In this document: one piece after another, positions 36,001 through 48,000 of the stretch
How the letters are laid out: every line of letters begins with the position of its first letter
Numbering within the stretch: the first letter of the stretch is position 1
Assembly: GCF_019393635.1 (NCBI RefSeq)
Contig: NC_057864.1
Coordinates: forward strand, 482,352,117 to 482,416,116
Length of the DNA: 64,000 nucleotides
Origin: Dromiciops gliroides
Lineage: Eukaryota > Chordata > Mammalia > Microbiotheria > Microbiotheriidae
Reading direction: 5' to 3'
Notes under the pieces: generated by a model
Seen by the model: only the letters and a program-made list of their open reading frames with translations
Database searches by the model: none
Told to the model about the DNA's origin: nothing
Program-made: the position numbers and the translations under genes

Positions 36001-39000
36001 GGCTGGACTGAACAAGGTTCCCACCCTACAAACTTCTAGGGTTCATAGATGATCCCTCCTCTCTCTCCTAAGGCCCGGGTCTCAGTATGGGTACAGAGAG
36101 ATGTGCACACACGCTAGCACACGTTTAGAGGCATGAGGGCTAGGCAACAGGTATTTTGCTTATCCCTGCAGGGTGCCTTGGAGGTGTTGGCGGATTGGAG
36201 AGAAGTGACACCCAGATCACCACAGAATCGAGGCCCGAAAGTGCCCCAGTAGACAGAGGTGGGGGGAGTCCATCATTTCTAAGGCTCCTCCCAGCCCTGG
36301 GTGGGACCTTATACATTATTTAGCCAAACCCCCCATTTCCAGGGGAGGAGTGAGTCCAGAAGGGATGACTTATCCAAGTCTGGTTAGTGGCAGATCTGGG
36401 AGTCCAGCCAGGCTTTCCTACCTCTCTGAAGTGGGACCCAGTGTTCTTCAGCAGCAGGGCTCAGAGGGGACCCCTCGTGCAACGAACCCAGGCAGAGGGA
36501 GCTTCGGCAAGCCATGAGTCAATGGGTCACTTAACAAACAATTGGGGGAGAAGGCCTTTTTTTCTACTGACAACTAGACAGACCCAAGCAGCAGGTCAAC
36601 ACCACCACAGGCCTTACCTTCTGAAGGGGTCTTGTTTTTCGAGGTAGCATCGGCGGGGTCATGTGCTGGGTGGGGCTGAAGGAGGACACAGACGGGCAGC
36701 CGGGTAATTTTGGACCTTCCATATTTTCGGAGCCCTGCCCAGCTTCACAGAGGCCCCGGGGGGCTGGGGACATGGGCCGGTGGAGGCCGGAGCTCTGGGC
36801 CTCTGGGTCCGAAGATGCTTCCCGTGGCCGGCAGGGCTCCGGCTGGCACTGGAGGTAGGGGTCATAGGGGTCTGCCTGACAACAGGCCCATGGGCTGGCC
36901 AGGCCCCCTGTGGGCTCTGAACTCTTCCAAGAATCCGCTGCCATGGCTGTGGAGATGAGGTCAGGGCTGGAGCCGGACACCCGCCGCTGAGCATGATTAC
37001 TGAGTGGGCTGCGCAGGGCCGCCGCCGGCCCAAAGTACCTCAGGTTGTTAGCACAGTTGGCAATGTCCTGTCCGTGCAGGTTGAGCCTGGGGTGGTGGTC
37101 GTGGGGTGAGGGCTTCGAGGTCTGGGGGTACGGCTGTTGCTGGGAGCTGTGATGATAGGGAGGATGGAGGGGGGCAGGAGGCAGGCAGGGGGGTGTGCCC
37201 TGAGGAGAGGCCTCCTGGCCTGGCTGGTTTTTCAAGATGGCCGCAAAGTCACCATGGCTCCCTTTGCTATTGGCCCGGCGGTGGCGGGGCTTGCTGCGGT
37301 ATCGGCCTTTGCTGCCCGGAGTCGATATTTTGGGGCTCCCAGACACTGGGGATGCGTGGGGAGCCACCTCCACGGTGGGGATGCCTTCAGCACGCAGGAG
37401 GTCTGGCCTGGGAGAGAGGACAGATGTTACCCTGAAGAAGCCAGACTCCAGCCCCTGGATGGTGAGCAACAGTGAGCAGGAAAGAAGAATGGTGGGCTGG
37501 CCACTGACCCTGGCCCTGGACACCTTGTTTAGGGAAGGAGGCTCATGTCTCCAACGCTGGACAGAGATGCAGCCTGGCCTCAGAGTGAGCCAGGCCCGGG
37601 GTCACCCCAGCTAGGCCTCACCCCCTCCATGCCCCAGACAGCGAACTCGGGCTCAGACTGGCTGATGCCAGGAGAGGCCCCGGCCTGCAGGCGAGTCTTG
37701 CCCTAACACCAGGGCTGAGCCCTTGGGGATGCCAAGGCCTGGTTTGGCTGCTGGCTTCTCGGCCGAGGGGGGAGGGGCTGTCAGCTGGGGGAAGAAAGGA
37801 TGGAATAATGAGAATAATTCCCTCCAAGACAAATGAGGAGCTGAGAGGCTGCACCTGGGCAGCGGCGTCTCACCGTTTTGTTGGCATCCCTGGCCTATGA
37901 GACACGCCCTTCCTCTTCATGAGCTTCTCCACCGCATTGGGATGGATGATGGGTCTCACTGGGTACCGTTTGTAGGTGCCAGGATACTTCTTTTCCACCG
38001 CTTGCTCCCGCCTGTGTAAGACGATGAAAAGTCCCATTTCAACCGCGACAGGAGGGAGGGGTTGGTGGAAAAGTCCTTGTTGCTAGTTTTCTAACCACTC
38101 CATCCCTCCATTCATCCACCCATTCGTCGATTTGTTCATTCACTCACTCACTTCACTCACTCATTCATTCACTCACTCACTCATTCAATTTTAGCAGTCT
38201 GGCTGGAACTCTCAGACTATGCAAATGCTCTTAATCAGCTTGGAACTCCCCAGGCTCCCAGGCAAGCCAGTGTAAGAAGAGGAGACAAATAAGCGCAAAG
38301 TTACTCTGAATTCTGCTGAATTCTTACTGAATTCTGCTTTTCAGGCCCAAGTACCCTGAGGAACCAAGTTTATTTCCCCCAAAGCAAAGGAAACCCTCAG
38401 AGGTCCTGGTGCTAAAGCAAAGAGGGAGATCGGTGGGGAGGCCACAGGGGCTCATGGTGGGGGCACAGAGACCAAGGCGGATTCCCCACAAGGGCATGGA
38501 TGGGTGTGGGCAGGGGCTGTGTGGGGCTGGTGGAGTCCTGGCAGAAGCCCCAGAACCACAGCCAGGTCCTCCAGGGAAGACTCTGACCTTGACAAACCAG
38601 TGGGCTCGACCCTGTGTTGTTTCAACCCTTCGCTCTTCCATGGAGTGCAGGGGGAACCTCACAGAGGCCAGATCGGCCCGGAGGGCCGGTGCTAGAGCCG
38701 GACCCTGAGCAATCCCGGGGAGGCCAAGCCGGGCCCTGAGTGGCCAAGCCAGGCCTGTCCTGGCCCACAAAGGGAAGCCTGGCCCAGGGGTGGCGGCAGT
38801 GAGGATTGGGGAGGACCTTCGTACTTGATGAGCTCCTTCTCCCGGACCTCCAGCTGCAGCATGATGGCGCTCAGCTCCATGTACAGGTTGTTGGCTCGTT
38901 CCAGCTTCCGCTCGTAGTGCTCCCGAATATCCAGTGCGTGCCTAGAAAAACACACACCAGGCTCAAGGAGACACCCACCCACTGCGTCCTCCTTGTTAAG

Positions 39001-42000
39001 GTCAGGGCAAGGTGTGGGGACATCGATGGGATGCGACTGTGGGGTTTGAAAAATGAGCATCAGCAAAAGATTTTAAAAAGAAAAAACATGAAGGAAAGAA
39101 GGAAGGAGGGAGGGAGGGTGGGAGATAGGCAGGGAGGGAGGGATGGGCAGACAGACGGATGCCATTCTCCAGGATTCTAGGCACCAGAAGGATGCTGCCT
39201 TCATAGGAAGACAGGAGGAGATGGGGAGGGGGGCGGGGTGAGTGCCGGCTCCCCAGTCACCCTCAGGGCGTCATTTTGGGGACGTGAATTAAAGGAAGGA
39301 GGGATCTGCTGAGAACCAATCAGGGATTTAGAAGGCCTGGGGTGGGGGCAGGGGTAGCAATGGGGGAGACAAAGAGGGTGACCCTGGGAGACCTGAGCTC
39401 TTCTCTGCGACGCCTGATGAGCTCTTCATCCAGCCGGTGGATGCAAGTCCCCTCGCTTTTGATCTTCTCAAAGTGTTTTTTCACCTCCTCCCTCCATTCG
39501 GCCTTCGGGGAAGGGAAAGCAAGGCACGGTCAGAACTATGGCCGCCACACCGCACTGGGGACTCTGGGGAGCCCCGGCCCTTCTTCTCTAGAGCAGGTGC
39601 TCCGGATATCTGAGAATTGTGCAGTTACTTGGGGCTCACACCCAACCCATCCAGCACAGCCAGCTCGGATTGAGTTCCTGCTATGAGTGAGACATGTTGT
39701 GGGCACTGGGAATACCAGGACAAAACAGAAACAATTCTATTCTGGGGGGACATGCTCAGCATCTCTTATTTCACTGGAAAGGGGAATGGCTGAGGTGAGG
39801 AAGCTTCCTCTGTCAACACAGGTCTGCACTTTCTCCCTCACTCAGAGGCTTCAAGAGCTGCTCAGAAAACTGACAATTAAGGGAACTGCCCAGGGCTGCA
39901 AGGCCAGTATAGGTTTGCGGTAGGACCTGAACTCAGGTCTTCCTCACACCGATGACAGCTCTCTCTACAGATACAAGCTCATTTGAAGGGGGAGTACTAA
40001 AAGCTGGGGGATGGGAGATTGAGAAGATCTCCTCTAGGAGGAGCTGAGTGTGTCAGGAATCCAGGTAGAAGGCACAGTGTTCCAGGTGGGGGCACAGCTT
40101 GTGCAAAGGTGTGGTGGCTTGTCCCACAAAGGAGGAGAGGAAGTTGTTTAGAGGCCCGATTTACCTATTCAGAGCAGCTTTATCTTTGGGCACATGTGAG
40201 CGATAAACAAGCTTTCAGGCTTGTTTCTGGGCAGCAAAGGTACCTGACAACTTTAGCAGAAATGATGAGCAACGTCTGGCTGGGTGGCCCACCTAGGGAA
40301 GGAACGGGGGCTGACCGGCAGAGCCTCAGCTGGTGAGCCAGGCATCCAACACGGAGAGGAAAAGGGAGTTTCCTGTCCAGTGACTAGTATTTAATTGGGG
40401 CAGAAAACTAACAGACCCAAGAGGGGATGGCGAGGGGCAGCCTATCAGAAAACGTGTCACAGCCAAAGAAAGAAGGCCTTGCCCCCACAGCCCTGACTCT
40501 CCGGATCAACGTAACTGGACGGCCCTTTATGAAGCACTCACTGTGTGCACTCAGGCACTGGGGACCCCAAGACAAAATGGGGACATCCTTGCCTTCAAGG
40601 ACCTTACATTCTGCTGGGGGGAAACAGAGCTAAGTCACATCCAGGTAATCTGAGGAGAGAAAGAGCAGCAGCAAACAGGAGGGATCAGCAAAGGCTTCCT
40701 GGAGGAGACCCTGCGCTCAGCCTCGGGGAGCCTGGGATTCGGGTCAATCCAATTCGATTTGATCAGGCACCAACCATGTGCACGGCATACTATGCATGGA
40801 CCAGGAAAGAAGAACAAGACGGGAATAGCCCTGCCTTTAAGGAGCTTACTCCAAGAGGAGGACGGAGGAGGGAGGAGGGAGTGCATTCCAGCCATGAGAG
40901 GTGAGATGATGCTAACTGGGAGAAAAGGCCAGGAAGCCAGTTTGGCTAGAGCCCTGAGTGATGGGGGCTGGATGGCAGGCACATGGCAGAGGGCCTTGAA
41001 CACCAGGCTGAGGCTCTGTCCCACTGGCAACAGGGAGCCAGTGCAGATGCTTGAGCAGGGCAGTGACACAGTCCCTGTCGTTGCAGCTGGCAAGAGGAGG
41101 ACAGGCTGTGATTGCCTGCAGGAGGGGACCGATTCACAGCATCTTCCCACTCACCTGAGATTTGAAGTAGGTCTCCTGTGGTGTGGCGAGCACATCTGCA
41201 GAGGCGATGTCGAGATGCAGAAGCGTCTGGCGGAAAGAAGGCCGATTTCGGGGCTTGCTCTGCCTAAAGTTAAGGCAGACACAGTCGGTGAGCTCCATTC
41301 TGAAGTGGGAGGGGGAAGGGCTGATGTTGTTTCATCATGAACATTTTCAGCTCAGCTAGAGGCAGCCAGGGGAGGCCTGGAGTCAGGAAGACCTGAGTTC
41401 GAATCCTGCCTCAGATATGGCCTGTGTAAATTGGGGCAGGTTATGAATCTTTCCTTGCCTCAGTTTCCTCATCTGCAAAATGGGGATGATGAAAGCCACC
41501 TCCCCGGGTTGTGAAGATCAATGAGATGATAAGGATGAAATGCTTAGCACAGTGCCTGGCATACAGTAGGAGCTTAATAAATGCTTTCTTGCTTGTTCAC
41601 TTCCTCCCTTCCCTTCAAAGGATCACACACATAGATTTAGGGCTGGAAGACACATCGGGTCACCAAGTCCAATGACATTTTACATATGGGGAAACTGAGG
41701 CCTGGAGAATGTGTATTAGATCCCACTGCTGGTAATGGTCTGTGTTGGGATCTGAACCCACTGCACCATAATGCTTCTGGACCTTCCTGAGACCTGACGT
41801 CTCCTGATGACCCATTAGCCCTTGAGAGCCGGGACACAGAACTTGGAGAGATCTGCAGTATGAGCTGTCCACCCCACATGTGTCCTCTCTTCCCTATTCT
41901 GGTCTTGGATGGGAAGGGCACAGAACAGTAGCCACAGGCTGGGGGAGGGGTGTGTGGAGCATTGAATGCAGAGTCAAGAGAAAAGGGTTTGAGCTGGAGC

Positions 42001-45000
42001 CCCCCCCTTCCCCCCCACTGCCAATTGGCCTTCGCCTCCCTAGCCTCGGTTTCCCCCTCTGTAAAAGGAGGGGTTGGTGCAGACGGCCCGAGGCCCCGCC
42101 TGGGGCGGTCTGGGAGGCTCTGGACAGGAGGACTCTGGTACCAGGTCTGCTTCATGAGGATCTTGAACCCATCAGGACATGTGGAGGGGACGGGCAGGTG
42201 CAGGCTGTTGCTGCCCACGCCCCAGATGATGGCCGACGAGTCCACATCTTTGTACGGGATCTCCCCCGTCAGCAGCTCCCAGAGCACCACTCCAAAAGAC
42301 CTGAAAAATGGGACAACACAGAGTGGGGAAGGGGCTTTGTGTGGCTGGTGGGGATGCTGGCATGTTTAGTCACCAGGGACTGTTGGAAACAAGAAACAGG
42401 AGAGCATCAAGGTACTTGTGATGGGTGAAGCCACTGGAAAGCTGCTTAAACTCTCTGTGCCTCAGTTTCTTCATTTGTAAAACAGGGGAGGGGCAGCCAG
42501 GTGGTGCAGTGGATAGAGCACCAGCCCTGGAGTATGGAGTACTTGAGTTCAAATCTGGCCTCAGACACTTAACACTTACTAGCTGTGTGACCCTGGGCAA
42601 GTCACTTAACTCTAATTGCCTCACTAAAAAAAAACCAACCAACCAACCAACCAAAATGGGGCAGGGCGGGGGGAGGAGAAGTTCAATGATGGCCTTTGAG
42701 GTCCTGAGCTATGTGTGTGCTCTTGGAGCCTGGAAATCGGGGCTTCAAATATGGATGTTTCACACCTCCCATGTAAAGGGGGTACATGCAGCAGCCAGCG
42801 CCTTCTAGGTGGAGAGCAACAGTCGCCGGGGACTGTGAGGCCCCACTCCTGCTGGTCTCCTGGTGGCTGCCCATTCAGAACCAGGGGCTCTCAGGCCTGG
42901 GAACAGGCACAAACCAGGGGATCTCTGGGACAGCCCATGGGAAAGGACACGGCTTCTAGACACATCCCAGCATCCAAGATCCAGAAGAGATTCTAGAGAC
43001 CAATCCCTCCATTTTACAATTGAAGAAACTGAGGCACAAAGAGGGGAAGGGACTTGCCCAGGGTCACATGGCCAGTAGGAGCCTGAGGTGGGATCTGAAT
43101 CCAGGTCTTATTGACCGCACTCCCCTACTCTAGTCACTGTGGGCCCTGCGTCTCTGAAGCACCATACTGAAGGCTTCCAACATCGTGGTTTTCTTTAATT
43201 CAATTAAACAAATTTAATGTAATAAGGACTCATTAATTACCCACAGATGCTGAGGATAATAATACTGTCACAGCTCTAAGGTTTAAAGGGCTTTGCTTAT
43301 CTCATTTGATCCTCACAATCATCCGGGAGGTAGAGGCAGGTGCTAGTATCGTCCCCATTTGACAAAAGAAACTAAGGTGTAGAAAGGTTATGTGACTTGC
43401 CCAGGGTCACACAGCTAATCAGGATTGGAACTCGGGACTTGCTGACTCTAGGTCCAAGGTTCTATGCATTGCTCCACCAAGCTGCCTACTGTGTGCAAAG
43501 CTGAGCTTGGAGAGCAGTGAGGAGATAATGAACATAGTTTTGCCTCCAGGAGCTGGTCATCAAAGGAACATGGGTGTAGGTCTAGAAGGGGTGCTGGAGA
43601 CCAGCTCCTACATCCTTTCTCTTTTGGGGGAGCCCAGATGCACAAGTACTGGGCTAAAATACAAAAAGCAGGTGTGAGAAGCACTTGACAGGTGTAGAGA
43701 CTTCAGTGTTTGATCCCAGGACAAGGGGTAGAGAGAAAGTGTCCCCCCCCCCCGCCCCCCCCCTGCCCCCCCCCCAAGCCGTGTGTCCTGGGCCAAATCT
43801 CTCTCCCTCTCTGGGCCTCTGGAAGGAAGGGAAAGCTGACTGAGGGGGGATGGACAATGGGGCAGCCACTCACCAGATGTCCACTTTTTCTGAGACTGGC
43901 TCATTTCGGATCACCTCGGGGGCCATCCACGCCACAGTGCCCGCGAAGGACATTTTCGTGCTTTTGTCACTGAGTTCTTTTGAGGTGCCAAAGTCAGAAA
44001 TTTTGACTGCGTCTGTATGAGTGACTAACACACTGAAAAAGAGATAGACAGAAAGTCTGCAGGGTGAGCTCAGGGGGAAAAGACGACAGTGAAAGTTCAT
44101 CTTAATTCCATAGGCATGGATTGAGCGCCTGCTGTGTACAGTGTGGAGGACAATCCACAGAACTGCACATAGTTCCATGGACTCAGCTACAACGTGAATG
44201 ATACAAAGACAAAAACCCCAGCAGACCCTGTGCTCAAGAGTCTTACATTCACCTGTGGAGGGCGTGGAAAAGAGCCCAGACACAAGGGCAGTAGATATAA
44301 TAAAGTCTATACAGAAAAGGGACTGTGGGTGTTCTCAAACCTGGCTGTTTTGGGCCCGCCTCTGGTGGGAAGCAAGGGGGAGGTGGGGGAGCATTCCAGG
44401 TAACAGGGACGGCTGGTCCCATGCAGGAATTGAGATGCATTATTGATCTGGCCAAAGTTCAGCTGTGCCCAAAGGCTGTGGGCTGTGCATGACCCTTTGA
44501 CCCAGCAATACCACTGCTAGGTCTGTATCCCAAAGAGATAAAAGAAAAGGGAAAAGGACCCACACATACCCAAATATTTATAGCAGCTCTTTGTGGTAGC
44601 AAAGAACTGGAAATTGAGGGAATGCCCATCAACTGGGGCATGGCTAAACAAGTTGTGGTATATGAATGTAGTGGAATACTATTATGCTGTAAGAAACGAT
44701 GAGCAGGGGCAGCTAGGTGGCGCAGTGCATAAAGCACCAGCCCTGGATTCAGGAGGACCTGAGTTCAAATCCGGAATCAGCCACTTGACACTTACTAGCT
44801 GTATGACCTTGGGCAAGTCACTTAACCCTCACTGCCCCACAAAAAACAAACAAAAAAAAGAAAAGAAACAATGAGCAAGTAGATTTTAGAAAAACCTGTA
44901 AACACTTTTAAGTGGACCGATGCTGAGTGAAGTGAGCAGAACCAGGAGAACCATGTGTGATGATCAGCTGTGATAGACCTAGCTCTTCTCAGCAGTGCAA

Positions 45001-48000
45001 TGATCCGATACAATTCCAAAGAAAAAATGATCTCTACATCCAGAAAAAAGAATTGTGGATTCTGAATAGACTGAACCAGCCTGTTTCTACTTTTGTTTTT
45101 GTTTTTTGAGGTTTTCCCCTTGTGCTCTGATTCTTCTTTCACAACATGACTAATGCAGAAATGTTTAATGTGATTGTACATATACAACCTCAGATTACTT
45201 TCTCTTTTTGTTTTGTTTTGTTTTTTTGCAGGGCAATGAGGGTTAAGTGACTTGCCCAAGGTCACACAGCTAGTAAGTGTCAAATGTCTGAGGTCAGATT
45301 TGAACTCAGGTTCTTCTGAATTCAGGGCCGGTGCTTTATCCACTGTGCCACCTACCTGCCCCCATTTGTTTTTTCTTTTTTTCTTTTTGTTTTGTTTTGT
45401 TTTTGGGATTTTTTGCAGGGCAATGAGGGTTAAGTGACTTGCCCAAGGAATCAGATTGCTTTCTGTCTTGGGGAGGGGGGGGAGGGAGGGAGAAAAATGT
45501 GGAACTAAAAATCTTATGAAAAAAATGTTGAAAACTATCACATGTAACTGGAGCACTCACCCGAGATGCAGGAGGACGACTGGGGACTCACAAGTGTCAC
45601 AAGGGCAGCACGGCTGGGTATCTAGCTCAGGGCAGGCGCAAGCTAAGCTCTGCACTGCCTTGTTCTGTGGGCATCTAAAAGCTGGACAGAATGCTCTAGC
45701 TAAACTAGGAGATAGATGGCCATGGGCCAGTGCTGGTGAAGAAGGAATTAGAGAATTTTGGAAGCTTCAGGGTTGGGAAGAGACCTGCACCCACCTCCCT
45801 GGTGCTTGGTTATCTCTCTAGTGATGGAGAGCTCATTACTGGCCATGGTGGCCCAGTCCATTTTGGAGGAGGTCTTACTATGGGGACGTTTTCCCTAACA
45901 TTAAGACTAACTTTGCCTCTTTGCAACTTTCAGCCATTGCTGGAGTTTTGTCCTCAGAGAAAACATGAACAAAGGGGCTTCCTGCTCCAGTGACAGCCTA
46001 ATAATTAATAATAATGATAACTAGCATTATTACAGCACTTAACAAATATTGATCCCTATTGTGAGAAAATTATTGATGGATTTCTTGGGGGGACCCCCCA
46101 AAAGTTCAAATCTTATTTGGGACAAACCCAAGGGAAAAAAAGAAATGGAGATACACTTTGCCTAGCTCAGTGAAGGAACACACCAAGATACTGGACTTTA
46201 CCTTTGCCTACAGAGATCAAGGGTTTTCTGGGCTCTTTGGGCCTCCTTGTTGTGACAAAATGTTTTACAATGGTTAGACTTTTTTCTTTTCTTTTTTTTC
46301 TGCAGGGCAATGAGGGTTAAGTGACTTGCCCAGGGTCACACAGTTAGTTAAGTGTCAAAAGTCTGAGGCCGGATTTGAACTCAGGTACTCCTGAATCCAG
46401 GGCCGGTGCTTTATCCACTACGCCACCTAGCTGCCCCCATGGTTAAACATTTTTCATAAAATGGTTTTTACTTATATCCATTTCTCATTTCTTCAGTCCA
46501 AAGCTTATGTAAATAGATTGGGTTGGAGCTGTTGTAATCCTTTCTCCCATTTTGATGTGAATTTTGATTTTTGCTCAATGATTGGTCTGATGCCCTGGGA
46601 CCTTCGGTCCTCCTTAATGAGGGTCTCACAGGCTCGCATCCAGGGCAGCCACAGTGATGCTTCCCTTTACCCTCCTCCTCCCATTATATTGTTCGTCCCC
46701 GGGATGCTGGGCATGTACCCTAACCCCACCCCCTCCTCCAGATTCAAGCTCTAGACCCCAAATAAAATCAATGTCAGGGCCACTAGAAAGGATGTGTTAA
46801 TCTGTTCCCCTATGGATCCACTCACTTTCTAAACCACAATATTCCTTCTAGCTGCCACTCCCCAAAGGTATTATCACCTTTTGTTAGTATGTAAATTCCC
46901 TGAGGCCAGGGACCGGCTTCACTTTTGTACTTGATCTCGTGCTGGGCACACAGCCAGCAGGTAATGAATGCTTCTTCATCAATGAGATAGGATAATTGGT
47001 TTGTCAAGAAAGGGACCTTAGATAGCATTCCACTCAACCCATCATTCTTTTTTTTTTTGGGGGGTAGGGCAATGAGGGTTAAGTGACTTGCCCAGGGTCA
47101 CACAGTTAGTAAGTATTAAGTGTCTGAGGCCGGATTTGAACTCAGGTCCTCCTGAATCCAGGGCTGGTGCTTTATCCACTGTGCCACCTAGCTGCCCCTC
47201 CAACCCATCATTCTACAAATTTTCCTTTGTATCCCCAGGGCCTCAGAATCAGTCCATTGGAGAAAGAGAAGCCCACAGTGCTGCCGCCTAAGAGGATTGA
47301 GAAACAAAGAACTTGGAAACCGGTTGCCCATGGGGGTTAGGAATCTGGTAGACACTTCCCAGGGCCCCGGGGTCCTGGGACTGGTCCTCTTGATTTGAAC
47401 CCAAACCATTCAAACATCCGATGTGGAAAGAAGCCTTGATGGGGAGGTTGAAGCCCTGGGCTTCCCGGAAAGCTCTGTCCCCTCCCTGGGCCCCTTCACC
47501 CCCTCAAAGGAGGGAGGTGGACAAGAGGCTGCCAAGGTTCCTCCCAGCTCCAAACGTAGGATCTGAGGCCTACAAAACTGGGTCCCTCCAAACAAGGGCG
47601 TTCTCCCTTACCTTCCTGCCGCTGTGCCCCCTCTGCCCTCTCCCCTTCCCTTCAGGTGCCACTTACTTGGGAGATTTAAGGTCCCGATGGATGATCTTAT
47701 GCAGGTGTAGGTAATTCATGCCGCTGGCGATCCCTGTAGACCAGTCCACTAGCAGGCGGGGTGTGATCTTTCTTCCAGCTCTCAAGACCTCATAGAGCTG
47801 TCCGTGGGCACAGTACTCCATGATGATGCAGTAACAGGGGGCCTGGGTGCAAACACCCCTTCCAAGGAAAAAAAATTAAAAGCCCCACCATGAATTCATG
47901 CCATATTAATGGAGAGCCACTTTTCAAAGGGAATGGGGGTCTCTGAAAAACATAATTATTAGTGCTAATACTGAGTAATGAGAATCTATCGAGTGCCTGT

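Larger units (their letters stand above)
44460..45555 (+). mobile_element. L1 LINE, 3' part, with nested SINEs
   Basis: The ORF2 C-terminus is readable near 44590-44700 ([35 protein letters not shown]), followed by the L1 3' UTR with gaggttttccccttgtgctc and the end acatgtaactgg. 5'-truncated; interrupted by WSINE1 at 44706 and a pair at 45206-45449. Confidence 0.87.

Noticed and set aside
36564-37523. Single 319-codon gene on the minus strand
   Set aside because: It is the MAP3K13 790-base exon plus intron read-through; exon borders 37407 and 36618 fit the phase.
40759-41340. 193-codon plus-strand frame
   Set aside because: Lies mostly in a family D repeat and then runs antisense over a MAP3K13 exon; a shadow, not a gene.
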